The notes below the pieces were generated by a model, which saw only the letters and a list, made by a program, of their open reading frames with translations, did not search any database and was not told the origin of the DNA. DNA of 64,000 nt from an uncultured Coriobacteriaceae bacterium (GTDB taxonomy: Bacteria > Actinomycetota > Coriobacteriia > Coriobacteriales > Eggerthellaceae), in NCBI GenBank assembly GCA_937937585.1, contig CALDCB010000012.1:62001-126000 (forward strand), read 5' to 3'. The position numbers and the translations under genes are program-made. Shown piece by piece: positions 1-8,329 of the stretch (positions are counted from its first letter, which is position 1; the number at the start of each line of letters is the position of its first letter).

Positions 1-1
1 C

Positions 2-1174
2 TGCATGATTTTCTTCGGGGCAATTGGCGACTGTGGCCTGACCCGCTATATCGCTCATTGGTTTCTGAAGCGCAAGATCATCAACGGGCGACCTTCGGTA
101 TTCAATTTCTTGTTCTTCATGGCGATGTTTGCCGTGTCCGCTATTGTTGATCCGTTGATGGCAATGCTCGTTCTTTGGCCGACCATGTACATCATTTTTG
201 AAGAGGTTGGCTATCAGAAAACCGACACGTATTGCAAGATCATGCTCACGGCTTCTTTCGTGGCCGTTACCCTTGGTCAAAGCACGCTGCCTTTCTTCGG
301 TGGCCAGCTGGTCATTTTGGGCGCATTCGAGGTAGCCAGCGGGATTCCCACAAACTACATGGCCTACATCGCGTTTAACGTTGTTACCAGCATTGCAATC
401 CTTGCGGTTGTTACCCTTGTCATCAAGTTCATCCTCCGTCCCGACATGAGCAAGATGGCTGCGATCTCGGTCGAGCAGATCAATAAGGAAGAACTGCCGC
501 CGATGAATATCCAGCAGAAGGCCTACGTGCTGGTGACCGTTTTGTTTTTCATTTTCGCGCTCGGCCCTTCGGTTTTGCCTGCGGATTGGGCTATCACTCA
601 GTTCATGAATGACATCAACCTGGTTGGCTTTACCATTCTTGCGCTGGGAGTTCTTGCCCTTATCAAGGTGGACGGAAAGCCGATTTTGGAGCCTGTCCGC
701 ATTTGCAAAGAGTACGTGATGTGGGATCTCTATCTTCTAGTAGTCGTGTGCGTGTTCCTTGCTGGCAGCTTGATGGCTCCCGAGACGGGTTTGCGCGAAT
801 GGCTTGTCGGCGTACTCACCCCTGTCTTCAATGCTGGTGGCCCGTTGTTCTTCAGCGTGGTGCTTATCGTGATCGGTGCGTTGGTCACCAACGTGGCTAA
901 CAATGCCATTACCGGCGCTATCCTCATGCAGATCATTGTGGCGATGGGCCCTGTTGTCGGCCTTCAGAACCAGGCTGCACTTGCCATGACGGTGTGCTTG
1001 GCGACGTTCATGGCCATTCTCACTCCTGCGGGTTCGCCTTATGCGGCTGTTTTCCATTCGAACAAGGACAAGATCTCGTCTGGCGAGATCTTGAAGTACG
1101 GCAGCATCATGATGGTCGCCGGTTTGCTTGTGTATATAGTTATCGGATTGCCGCTGGCTAACTTGATGTTCTAA
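2..1174 (+). CDS. SLC13/DASS-type anion permease (5' end cut off)
   Basis: Polytopic inner-membrane permease of the SLC13 (DASS/ArsB-NhaD) type, which usually carries dicarboxylates, sulfate or similar anions with Na+ or H+. About 390 residues are present and nearly all are hydrophobic segments. The C-terminal half carries the family signature: an Asn-rich turn (TNVANNA, about residue 298) followed by a TPAGSP turn before the last two membrane helices. The first in-frame Met lies at base 5, but the frame is open to the window edge and the protein begins inside a membrane segment, so the true start lies upstream. A hairpin with a T-rich tail follows the stop. The substrate cannot be told from sequence alone. 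Confidence 0.8.
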   Translation, partial: CMIFFGAIGDCGLTRYIAHWFLKRKIINGRPSVFNFLFFMAMFAVSAIVDPLMAMLVLWPTMYIIFEEVGYQKTDTYCKIMLTASFVAVTLGQSTLPFFGGQLVILGAFEVASGIPTNYMAYIAFNVVTSIAILAVVTLVIKFILRPDMSKMAAISVEQINKEELPPMNIQQKAYVLVTVLFFIFALGPSVLPADWAITQFMNDINLVGFTILALGVLALIKVDGKPILEPVRICKEYVMWDLYLLVVVCVFLAGSLMAPETGLREWLVGVLTPVFNAGGPLFFSVVLIVIGALVTNVANNAITGAILMQIIVAMGPVVGLQNQAALAMTVCLATFMAILTPAGSPYAAVFHSNKDKISSGEILKYGSIMMVAGLLVYIVIGLPLANLMF

Positions 1175-1192
1175 ATGATTTAGATAGATTTT

Positions 1193-1230
1193 ACGGTCGT
1201 GTCCGTTTGGGCGCGGCCGTTCTTTCTTTG
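1193..1230 (+). terminator. Rho-independent terminator after the permease
   Basis: ACGGTCG (1193-1199) pairs with CGGCCGT (1214-1220) through one G-T pair and is followed by TCTTTCTTT. It lies 19 bases past the permease stop. Confidence 0.6.
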
Positions 1231-1316
1231 TGGGGCGCTTACCAATTAATCACCTCTTGTTGGTCGCCCACTTCAAAGTACACTGTTCCGTATGGATAGC
1301 AACGAATGGAGGGAAC

Positions 1317-2573
1317 ATGCTCGACATCAACGGAGAGGCGAAGCTAAGACAGTACGCCGAAAGCGGGTTCTCTAAGCAGGTGCTGAAGGTTTCGGACAGC
1401 GTTTATCACGTGATGAGCTACGGCCACAGCAATTCGATCGTCATCATCGCGGACGAATCGGTCATTCTGATTGATGCCCTGAATTCGCTTGATACCGGTC
1501 AGAAACTGAAAGAAGTGGTTGCGGAGCTTACGGATAAGCCCGTCAAGACGATCATCTTCACGCATTCGCACTCCGATCATCGTGGCGGTAGCGGCGTGTT
1601 CCGCGACACGGTGGAGGAAGTGATCGCGTTCGCGCCGGTCAACGAGCCGCTTAAGTTCAGCAACACCATCATGAGCGGCCTTGGTGCCAGGACGGCGCGT
1701 CAATTCGGCTACAGCCTAAGCGACAAGGAGCTGATCACGCAGGGTCTTGGCATTCGTGAGGACCACAACGGTTCCGAAGTGTTGCCCGTTACCACGTTGT
1801 ATGACGAAGATGAGGTTGAGCTGACGATCGACGGTCGCACTCTGAAATTGGTGCGTGCTCCCGGTGAAACTGACGACCAGATTTTCGTGTGGCTGCAGGA
1901 CGAAAAGGCGCTGTGCTGCGCAGACAACTATTACGCGTGCTGGCCTAACCTGTACGCTATTCGCGGCAGCAGTTATCGCGACGTGGCCGCATGGGTGGAC
2001 TCACTGGGGAAGATGTTGGAGTACGACACCGAGTATCTGCTACCCGGTCACACAGGTGCCATTGTTGGCGCGCAGCAGGTTAAGGAAGTGCTGGGGAACT
2101 ATCGCGCCGCGATAGAGTCCATCCTTTTGCAGACCTTGGATTGCATCGATCGCGGTTTGGGTTTGGACGACACGCTTGCTGCGGTTAAGCTGCCGCAGGA
2201 GCTTGCCGATCTGCCTTATTTGGGCGAGTACTACGGAAGCATCGACTGGTCGGTGCGTAGCATCTACCAGGGATATGTTGGCTGGTTCGACGGTCAGGTT
2301 GCCAACCTGCATTCGCTTTCACTTGCCCAGCGTGCGACTGAGCTTGTTCCGGCGCTTGGCGGGGTTTCCAGGGTTGCGGAGCTGGTTGAAGCCGCGCAAG
2401 CAGAAGGAAAGTGGCAATGGGCGTTGGAATTGTGCGAGATGGCGCTGTGCATCGAGGATGACGAGGCAGTTCGCGCGTTGAAGATCAAGTCGCTTTATGA
2501 GTTGGCGAAGCTTGAAACCAGCGCTAATGGCAGGCATTACTATCTGGTAACTGCTCACGAAATGGAAGCGTAA
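1317..2573 (+). CDS. Metallo-beta-lactamase-fold hydrolase, alkylsulfatase-like, without SCP2 domain
   Basis: Predicted cytoplasmic metal-dependent hydrolase of 418 residues. The metal-binding motif HSHSDH sits near residue 83, and a later PGHTGA supplies another His. The part after the catalytic domain, with YGSIDWSVRSI and GWFDG followed by a helical segment, matches the dimerisation region of SdsA1/BDS1-type alkyl sulfatases (family knowledge). Those enzymes are normally about 600 residues with a signal peptide and a C-terminal SCP2-like domain, and both are missing here. I chose ATG 1317 because GGAGG (1308-1312) lies just before it. An in-frame ATG at 1230 has no such site and would add 29 unlike residues. 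The substrate is unknown: it may be a sulfate ester or another small ester or thioester. Confidence 0.75.
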   Translation: MLDINGEAKLRQYAESGFSKQVLKVSDSVYHVMSYGHSNSIVIIADESVILIDALNSLDTGQKLKEVVAELTDKPVKTIIFTHSHSDHRGGSGVFRDTVEEVIAFAPVNEPLKFSNTIMSGLGARTARQFGYSLSDKELITQGLGIREDHNGSEVLPVTTLYDEDEVELTIDGRTLKLVRAPGETDDQIFVWLQDEKALCCADNYYACWPNLYAIRGSSYRDVAAWVDSLGKMLEYDTEYLLPGHTGAIVGAQQVKEVLGNYRAAIESILLQTLDCIDRGLGLDDTLAAVKLPQELADLPYLGEYYGSIDWSVRSIYQGYVGWFDGQVANLHSLSLAQRATELVPALGGVSRVAELVEAAQAEGKWQWALELCEMALCIEDDEAVRALKIKSLYELAKLETSANGRHYYLVTAHEMEA

Positions 2574-2607
2574 AAGCCTGCGATCTGGAACAGAATTTTC
2601 TGGTGTG

Positions 2608-2646
2608 AAAAAGGAGCGCTGACCTGCGTCGACGCTCCTTTTTTGG
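2608..2646 (+). terminator. Rho-independent terminator after the MBL hydrolase
   Basis: AAAAAGGAGCG (2608-2618) pairs with CGCTCCTTTTTT (2633-2644). The stem ends in a T run, 35 bases past the stop. Confidence 0.8.
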
Positions 2647-2697
2647 ACACACTTTCTGTCCGAGTGGTTAAATGCGGACGACGGATTTAAACGAACG

Positions 2698-2728
2698 AAA
2701 AAGGGGTATCAACCTGCACCGATGCCCT
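2698..2728 (-). terminator. Possible second minus-strand terminator
   Basis: GGGGTATC (2703-2710) pairs with GATGCCC (2721-2727) allowing one G-T pair. Read on the minus strand it ends in TTTTT (2698-2702). It would back up the terminator of the tRNA-Leu transcript. Confidence 0.45.
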
Positions 2729-2793
2729 CAAATCAGACACGCTTTTCTGCCTATAAGCCTATAAGCCAGGCTTCGTGGTCGTTTGATCCGACA

Positions 2794-2826
2794 AAAGAAA
2801 AAGCCGCTCAGAAGAGCGGCTTTTAA
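2794..2826 (-). terminator. Terminator of tRNA-Leu(CAG)
   Basis: A perfect GCCGCTC/GAGCGGC stem with an AGAA-type loop is flanked by AAAA and TTTT. On the minus strand it ends in TTTTTCTTTT, just past the tRNA 3' end. Confidence 0.85.
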
Positions 2827-2833
2827 AATTCAA

Positions 2834-2920
2834 TGGTGCGGGTGAAAGGACTTGAACCTTCATGGGGTTGCCCCCATACGGACCTGAACCGTACGCGTCT
2901 GCCAATTCCGCCACACCCGC
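2834..2920 (-). tRNA. tRNA-Leu(CAG)
   Basis: Read on the minus strand, this is an 87-base class II tRNA with a long variable arm. The acceptor stem GCGGGTG pairs with CACCCGC, the discriminator is A and CCA is encoded. The anticodon loop TTCAGGT gives anticodon CAG, which reads CTG. It is a single-gene transcript with its own promoter and terminator. Confidence 0.95.
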
Positions 2921-2948
2921 ATGTGCTATCCGACGATAACGAATTGGT

Positions 2949-2977
2949 ATAATACGCTAGCTTCCCAGATTGTGCAA
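2949..2977 (-). promoter_or_regulatory. Sigma-70-type promoter of tRNA-Leu(CAG)
   Basis: On the minus strand, TTGCAC (2972-2977), a 17-base spacer and TATTAT (2949-2954) stand about 30 bases before the tRNA. The same TTGCAC box occurs before tRNA-Thr. Confidence 0.75.
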
Positions 2978-3169
2978 GATAATATTTTCGCTTGCGCACA
3001 CTTTTTGCACGATCTTGCATTTCGTTAACCTCGAGCAGCACATTGATTTGCGATATCATTTCAACGAACGTGCGAGGTTGGACCCGCTTTTCTACGAAAG
3101 CGCCTGTCAATGCACGTTTCGCCCTATCTCAACGCACACCGATCGAACTCAACAGAAAGGGCAGGCCGC

Positions 3170-5191
3170 ATGGCCAAAGGCAAGCTCATACTCGACCGAT
3201 ACCGCCTGTTGGGCGAAGCCGGTGCGGGCGGATACGGCACCGTCATGGTGGCCAAGGATCCGCGCATCCAGCGTAAGGTCGCCATCAAAGCCATTCCCTT
3301 AACCGAAACTGATGCCCTGCGCGCTGCGCTGCCGGGCGCCGACGCGGTTGCGGGATCGGCCGCGATCACTCACGGCTTGTCTTCTGATGACCTTCCTGAT
3401 GATCAGGACGTTCAGGCGCTTGCCCACATTCCTGGATTGGACGAGGCACGCACGGCCGCAATGCTGTCCGACCCGCATATCGTTACCGTTTACGATGTTG
3501 AAGTTCGCGGACAAACTGCCTATTTGGTGATGGAATACATCGAGGGTATCACGCTTTCCAAGTTGATGCGCGACTACGTCGACTACGTGACGCTCGATAT
3601 GATCACGGCTGTGTTCGATGCGGTTGCGGGCGCCTTGAAGAAGGCCCACGCGCACCGCGTGCTTCACTTGGACATCAAACCCGACAACATCCTTATCAAC
3701 CGAGAAGGCCAGGTCAAAGTAACAGATTTCGGCCTTGCCACCCTGGTTGACGCTTCGGGCGTGGGAACCACGGGCGGCGGCACCATCGGCTACATGCCGC
3801 TTGAGCAGATGCGCCGCGAGGAGCTTGACGTTCGCACGGACGAGTGGTCGCTGGCTTCCGTCGCGTACGAGATGCTCGTTGGTTCGAACCCGTTTACAGC
3901 TCCCGATTTAGCTCACGCCGAACAGGCTATCGTCGATGCCGAGCTCGTTCTTCCTTCACTTTGCTGGGATGGCTTGGACGAGAGCCTGGACGACGTGCTT
4001 TTCTATGCGCTTGCTCCAGAAAAGGAAGACCGTTACGAATCGGTGTTTGATTTCCAGGAGGAAGCTGACAAGTTTTTAGGAGACGCTGAAGAGGGCGTCA
4101 CCCAACTGAAGTACGTCGTTGCGGATGCGTTGGATGCTGCGCGTGCTGCGCATGATGGCGAGACCGACGTTATGGATCCGTTGCTTCTGCAGGCTGAAAA
4201 CCAAAATCAAGAGGAAGAGAGGAGGGAGCGCTCGGGCGCATCTCGCGGATCTCAAAGTGGCCAAAGTCAACGCGAAAACCGCGGTCAGAGCAGGCCCCGC
4301 GCCCCGAAAGTTCCTATGAAAGACAGGCTCACACCCTCCGTCCAGAAAACGCTTTCGCGCATCTTCGGTGCGCTGACCAGTGGATTCTTGGGTTTCCTTG
4401 CGTTGGCGAATCTGCCGTTCTTTGCAGGTTGGAGTACCGGTGCCTATGCCGCTACATCCTCGCTTGCGCAATTGAGCAGCAGCGTTTTCGCGTCTTCGTC
4501 CCCGCTGGTGTTCATGGTCGTCATGTCGCTGGCGTTCGCCGTGTTGGGTGCGATCATCCCGCATGTTGGAGCCTTGGTGGGTTTCTGTGCGGTATCGCTG
4601 ACATTTGTGATGGGTGCTAGTCCGCTTATTGGCGTGATTTTGTTAGCTGCCAGTATCGCCTGGTGGTTCTTCGTTGGCCGTGTTGGCATTGCGGAACCGA
4701 ACGTCGCCATGGCTCTGCCTGTGGTGGGCGCCTTCGGGTTCAATGCGTTTCTTCCCTTGGCGGCGGGTACATGTCTTCGCCCGCGCAACGCTTTTATCAC
4801 GCTTGCATACGCGGCGCTGTGGGCGCTGGTTTTGGGCGCCTGCGGAACCGGGAACATGATGGGTTGGGAAGCGCTTATCTACTGGAATTTCGCGCAGGTC
4901 GATGTCTTGCACCGCCTTCTGACCATGCTAGCGGCACCTGCTACCTGGTGCACTGTCGTTAGTTGGCTAGTCGCCGTTGTTGCAGAGTCGGCGTGCAACT
5001 CGAGGGGGAGCAAGCCGCTTGCTGCGCTCGGCGTGGTGCTTGCAGCCGCCTTGTTGGTTGCGGGCGCATTCGCTGCAGCGTGGTTTGAGGCGGGCATGGG
5101 CGGCGTGGTGGCTCCAGGGCCCGGTTTGATCGTTCCCATTGCCGTTTCTGCTGCGATCATGCTGTTCGTGGTTGTCGTTCTTCGCAAATAA
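3170..5191 (+). CDS. Membrane-anchored Ser/Thr protein kinase with multi-helix C-terminal domain
   Basis: A 673-residue Hanks-type kinase. The N-terminal cytoplasmic kinase domain (about residues 10-300) has a Gly-rich loop (GEAGAGGYG), VAIK, the catalytic loop HLDIKPDN and DFGLA. Asp is preceded by Leu, so it is a non-RD kinase and may not need activation-loop phosphorylation (inference). About 50 extra residues sit between VAIK and the rest of the N-lobe. After a polar linker rich in Gln, Arg and Ser (about 350-410) come roughly eight membrane segments and no PASTA or other sensor domain. The start ATG 3170 has AGAAAGG before it. An in-frame ATG at 3110 lies inside the likely leader. It stands alone, away from the pknB locus. 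The C-terminal membrane part could sense a membrane or lipid signal, but no ligand is evident. Confidence 0.8.
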   Translation: MAKGKLILDRYRLLGEAGAGGYGTVMVAKDPRIQRKVAIKAIPLTETDALRAALPGADAVAGSAAITHGLSSDDLPDDQDVQALAHIPGLDEARTAAMLSDPHIVTVYDVEVRGQTAYLVMEYIEGITLSKLMRDYVDYVTLDMITAVFDAVAGALKKAHAHRVLHLDIKPDNILINREGQVKVTDFGLATLVDASGVGTTGGGTIGYMPLEQMRREELDVRTDEWSLASVAYEMLVGSNPFTAPDLAHAEQAIVDAELVLPSLCWDGLDESLDDVLFYALAPEKEDRYESVFDFQEEADKFLGDAEEGVTQLKYVVADALDAARAAHDGETDVMDPLLLQAENQNQEEERRERSGASRGSQSGQSQRENRGQSRPRAPKVPMKDRLTPSVQKTLSRIFGALTSGFLGFLALANLPFFAGWSTGAYAATSSLAQLSSSVFASSSPLVFMVVMSLAFAVLGAIIPHVGALVGFCAVSLTFVMGASPLIGVILLAASIAWWFFVGRVGIAEPNVAMALPVVGAFGFNAFLPLAAGTCLRPRNAFITLAYAALWALVLGACGTGNMMGWEALIYWNFAQVDVLHRLLTMLAAPATWCTVVSWLVAVVAESACNSRGSKPLAALGVVLAAALLVAGAFAAAWFEAGMGGVVAPGPGLIVPIAVSAAIMLFVVVVLRK

Positions 5192-5249
5192 TTCGTGTTG
5201 GGTTCCCGATATCATTTCGATTCATGGGCGTTGGGCACTTGTTCGATTG

Positions 5250-5284
5250 GCGTTGGACGACTGTTGGATTCCTGTTGGAGCGGT
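5250..5284. repeat. Three 11-base GTTGG repeats in a spacer
   Basis: GTTGG occurs at 5252, 5263 and 5274, exactly 11 bases apart, in the 202-base spacer between the kinase and pyridoxamine kinase genes. The complementary motif recurs with the same spacing before folE. Confidence 0.5.
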
Positions 5285-5393
5285 GATGGATGGCTGCTCT
5301 GGCTTGTAAACTTTCCTCATTGATCGGCGCAATGCGGACTATACTTACCGCCAAGATAACTTCTGCGAAAGCATTCGATGAAAGAAGGACTTG

Positions 5394-6287
5394 ATGACCG
5401 ATCAGACTACCGATCTCCCCGCGCTGTACAAGCGCGAAGGCGACTACATCCCGCGCGTTGCTGCCGTTCATGACCTGTGCGGTTACGGCAAGTGCTCGCT
5501 TGGCGTGGCGATCCCCGTTCTTTCCGCGGCAGGCTGCGATGTCTGCCCCGTGCCGACCGGCCTGTTCAGCAGCCACACGGCATTCCCTGGCTTCTATATG
5601 CACGACACCACTAATATCCTGCAGGATTACATCAACGCTTGGAAGGGCATCGGCGTTGAGATCGACGCCATTTACAGCGGCTTCTTGGGTGCGCCCGAGC
5701 AGGTCGATCTGATTCGCGAGCTGTATGCCATGTACCCCAACGCGCTGCGCGTGGTTGACCCCGTTATGGCTGATCATGGCAAGGTTTACCCCACCTACAC
5801 GCCCGAGCTGTGCGCCGCTATGGCTGAGCTTGCCGCTGGTGCCGACATCCTAACCCCGAATCTGACCGAAGCAGCCATCATTTTGGGCGAGCCTATCGGC
5901 GACGACTGGGCGGGCACCGACATCTCTGATGAAGAGGCTCATCGCATCGTTGCTGCGCTGGTCGCCAAGGGCGCCAAGCATGTGGTGCTGAAGGGCATTC
6001 AGCGCGAGGGCGAAAATGTCATCCGCAACTTCGTCGGCGGCGTTGACTGCGAGACTCACGAGCTTTCGAATGAGTACCTGCCGTACATGCTGCATGGCAC
6101 CGGCGACGTTTACGCTTCGTGCCTGCTGGCGGCTATCATGGCGGGTCGTACGCTTGACCAGGCCGTTCGTTTTGCGGGCGACTTCACGCACGACGCGATG
6201 ATCGTCTCTGCGAAGCAGCCCAACTTCCAGGAGCGTGGCGTTTCCTTCGAGCTGTTGCTTGGCCAGGTCGCCGATCTGCTGAAGTAG
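5394..6287 (+). CDS. pdxY: Pyridoxamine kinase (PdxY/ribokinase-like family)
   Basis: Cytoplasmic 297-residue vitamin B6 salvage kinase that phosphorylates pyridoxamine or pyridoxal with ATP. It starts with the family motif AAVHDLCGYGKCSL. Further on are VVDPVMADHG for the phosphate-binding region, LTPNLTEA, and near the C-terminus MLHGTGDVYAS, whose Asp is the catalytic base by family knowledge. The length matches the family. A TTG at 5391 directly precedes ATG 5394. The ATG is preferred because AAGAAGGA (5382-5389) then stands at usable distance. It appears to be a one-gene transcript with its own terminator. Confidence 0.88.
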   Translation: MTDQTTDLPALYKREGDYIPRVAAVHDLCGYGKCSLGVAIPVLSAAGCDVCPVPTGLFSSHTAFPGFYMHDTTNILQDYINAWKGIGVEIDAIYSGFLGAPEQVDLIRELYAMYPNALRVVDPVMADHGKVYPTYTPELCAAMAELAAGADILTPNLTEAAIILGEPIGDDWAGTDISDEEAHRIVAALVAKGAKHVVLKGIQREGENVIRNFVGGVDCETHELSNEYLPYMLHGTGDVYASCLLAAIMAGRTLDQAVRFAGDFTHDAMIVSAKQPNFQERGVSFELLLGQVADLLK

Positions 6288-6317
6288 CGATCGCAAAACA
6301 ACTGTGCGAACTTGCTT

Positions 6318-6359
6318 GACCGCCTTGGTTGCCTTGGGCTGCCGGGGCGGTCGATTTTT
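6318..6359 (+). terminator. Terminator after pyridoxamine kinase
   Basis: GACCGCC (6318-6324) pairs with GGCGGTC (6346-6352) and is followed by GATTTTT. Confidence 0.7.
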
Positions 6360-6394
6360 GCTCTATAACCCCCGATTTTTTGAATCGAGATGCA

Positions 6395-6438
6395 AAGAAA
6401 AAACCGGCGTCGAGCTTCTTCTCGGCGTCGGTCTTCGT
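6395..6438 (-). terminator. Bidirectional-looking terminator, main direction minus
   Basis: An 11-bp stem (6404-6414 with 6421-6431, G-T pairs allowed) has a six-base loop. The minus side ends in TTTTTTCTTTG and serves the gene ending at 6488. The plus side has TCTTCGTTTTC and may also stop read-through from upstream. Confidence 0.75.
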
Positions 6439-6487
6439 TTTCTAGTTGGCGCGCTGCGGTGTCCAGCGCGGTTTTCGCACTCGCATG

Positions 6488-6832
6488 CTATTTGGCGCGA
6501 CGAACGGTTGCCTTCTTGATCTCGGGCTTCTTCTCTTCGACGGGGGCGGGCTTGGCCTTCGGCTTAGCGGGGGCCGTTTTCTCTTCATCCTCGTCGTCAT
6601 CGTCGTCGAACAGCGACCACTCATCGTCGGTCTTGGGACCGCGGTCCTTGTAAACCGAGCGGGTTTTGCGCTCCATAACGACGCAAAGGATCAAGCTGAT
6701 GACCAGGCCTGCGGCAACAAGAATACCGATGCCGGTGTAGGTTTCGAACAGGAAATGGTAAATGGCGCCTGCGTCCATGTGACCCGCCTTATCGTTGCAT
6801 TGCCAATGGTTCTTCTGATGTCCGCCGCCCAT
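6488..6832 (-). CDS. Small single-pass membrane protein with acidic then Lys/Ala/Pro tail
   Basis: No named family recognised. The protein is 114 residues if read from ATG 6832. One hydrophobic helix (about residues 34-55) is followed by basic residues, a short region with DDDDDEDEE and a tail rich in Lys, Ala and Pro that ends in ATVRRAK. Positive residues after the helix suggest the tail is cytoplasmic. An alternative ATG at 6778 is preceded by AAGGCGGG and would give 96 residues; it is at least as likely as the first ATG. The gene runs opposite to its neighbours and has its own terminator. The charged tail could bind a partner protein or nucleic acid, but nothing shows which. Confidence 0.6.
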   Translation of the reverse strand: MGGGHQKNHWQCNDKAGHMDAGAIYHFLFETYTGIGILVAAGLVISLILCVVMERKTRSVYKDRGPKTDDEWSLFDDDDDEDEEKTAPAKPKAKPAPVEEKKPEIKKATVRRAK

Positions 6833-7030
6833 CTTACCATTCTTGGCAGCGCTCGGGCCGCTGCCGTCTGCCGCTTTCGTGCGTTCAGCGCAACTTTGCG
6901 GGTGGGACGCGATCCAAGGCGCTATACTTCAACAACATATCTGCAATCGTTTAACCAGCTAGTGGGATCGTCGTCGGGTCAAGCCGCAGTGCGGCAAAAC
7001 CGGGCGCCTGGTCCAAAAAGGAGCCTCATC

Positions 7031-8323
7031 ATGCTAGACCTTCGCTATGTTCGCGAGAATCTCGAGGAAGTTGCCGCTGCCACCGAGAGTCAGCACTCTT
7101 CCTTCGATAAAGAGGCTTTCGCGAGCCTTGACGAAGAGCGTCGTCAGGCAATCGTGAAGGAAGAGGCCCTTCAGGCCGAGCGCAACACCATCTCGAAGCA
7201 GATCGGTCAGCTTCTTGCTCAGAAGAAAACCGAAGAAGCCGAGGCTGCTAAGGCTCGCGTTGCCGAGATCAAGGACGAGCTTCCCCGTGCCACTGCCGAG
7301 CGTGAGGCTATCGACGAGAAGCTGAACGACATTCTGCTGCGTATCCCGAACATCCCGTCCGAGACCACGCCTGTTGGCGAGGACGAGAACGACAACCCCG
7401 AGGTTCGTCGTTGGGGCACCCCGCGCGACTTCGAGGCCGAGGGCTTCGAGATGAAGCCGCACTGGGATCTTGGCGCCGACCTGGGCATCATCGATTCCGA
7501 GCGTGCCAGCAAGCTTGCTGCAAGCCGCTTTGTCGTTCTGGCTGGTCAAGGTGCTCGTCTTGAGCGCGCTCTCATCAACTTCATGGCCGACACGCATACG
7601 TCGCGCGGCTTCAAGGAGTGGTGGCTGCCGGCCATGGCCAACGAGAAGACCATGACGGGCACCGGTCAGCTTCCCAAGTTCGAGGAGGACATGTTCCACA
7701 CCCGTGAGGGCCTGTACATGATCCCCACCGCCGAGGTTCAGCTTACCAACCTGCATGCCGGCGAGGTTCTTGAGGCCGCCGATTTGCCGCTTCATTACTG
7801 TGCTTTCACTCCGTGCTTCCGCGAGGAGGCTGGCAGCGCCGGCCGCGACACCCGTGGCTTGATCCGCGTGCATCAGTTCGACAAGGTCGAGATGGTTAAG
7901 TTCGCCAAGCCCGAGGAAAGCTACAACGAGCTTGAGCTTATGGTCAACGACGCCGAGTTCATCCTTCAGCAGCTCGGTCTTCCGTATCGCGTCATCAACC
8001 TGTGCACCGGCGACCTGGGCTTCTCGGCCGCAAAGACCTACGACCTTGAGGTTTGGCTGCCTTCCTACGGCACCTACAAAGAGATTTCCTCGTGCTCGAA
8101 CTGCGTCGACTTCCAGGCGCGTCGTGCGAACATCCGTTATCGCGACCCCGAGAACTTCAAGGGCACGCGTTACGTCCACACGCTGAACGGCTCGGGCCTT
8201 GCGGTTGGCCGCACCATGGCTGCCGTGCTCGAAAACTACCAGCAGGCCGACGGCACCGTCAAGGTTCCCGAGGTGCTGGTTCCCTACATGGGCGGCGCCG
8301 AGTGCATCACGGTCCAGAAATAG
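7031..8323 (+). CDS. serS: Seryl-tRNA synthetase
   Basis: Charges tRNA-Ser with serine in the cytoplasm. At 430 residues it matches the usual bacterial length. It has an N-terminal coiled-coil arm (about residues 30-100) that grips the tRNA long arm, and a class II catalytic core with motif 2 around [12 protein letters not shown] and motif 3 near [14 protein letters not shown] 7031 is chosen because AAAAAGGAG stands before it and [10 protein letters not shown] is the classic SerRS N-terminus. The frame stays open about 195 codons upstream, but that stretch overlaps the minus-strand membrane gene and has no SerRS likeness. The next gene follows after six bases and is probably cotranscribed. 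No T-box leader could be recognised upstream. Confidence 0.97.
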   Translation: MLDLRYVRENLEEVAAATESQHSSFDKEAFASLDEERRQAIVKEEALQAERNTISKQIGQLLAQKKTEEAEAAKARVAEIKDELPRATAEREAIDEKLNDILLRIPNIPSETTPVGEDENDNPEVRRWGTPRDFEAEGFEMKPHWDLGADLGIIDSERASKLAASRFVVLAGQGARLERALINFMADTHTSRGFKEWWLPAMANEKTMTGTGQLPKFEEDMFHTREGLYMIPTAEVQLTNLHAGEVLEAADLPLHYCAFTPCFREEAGSAGRDTRGLIRVHQFDKVEMVKFAKPEESYNELELMVNDAEFILQQLGLPYRVINLCTGDLGFSAAKTYDLEVWLPSYGTYKEISSCSNCVDFQARRANIRYRDPENFKGTRYVHTLNGSGLAVGRTMAAVLENYQQADGTVKVPEVLVPYMGGAECITVQK

Positions 8324-8329
8324 CATTGA

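Noticed and set aside
6446..7030. N-terminal extension of 195 codons to SerRS
   Set aside because: It overlaps the minus-strand membrane gene, and the normal start at 7031 has a clear ribosome site.
6833..7030. Possible T-box or other riboswitch before serS
   Set aside because: Small hairpins are present, but the T-box core bases and a specifier stem could not be found.
7034..8326. A 430-codon minus-strand frame
   Set aside because: It is exactly antisense to seryl-tRNA synthetase and due to codon bias.
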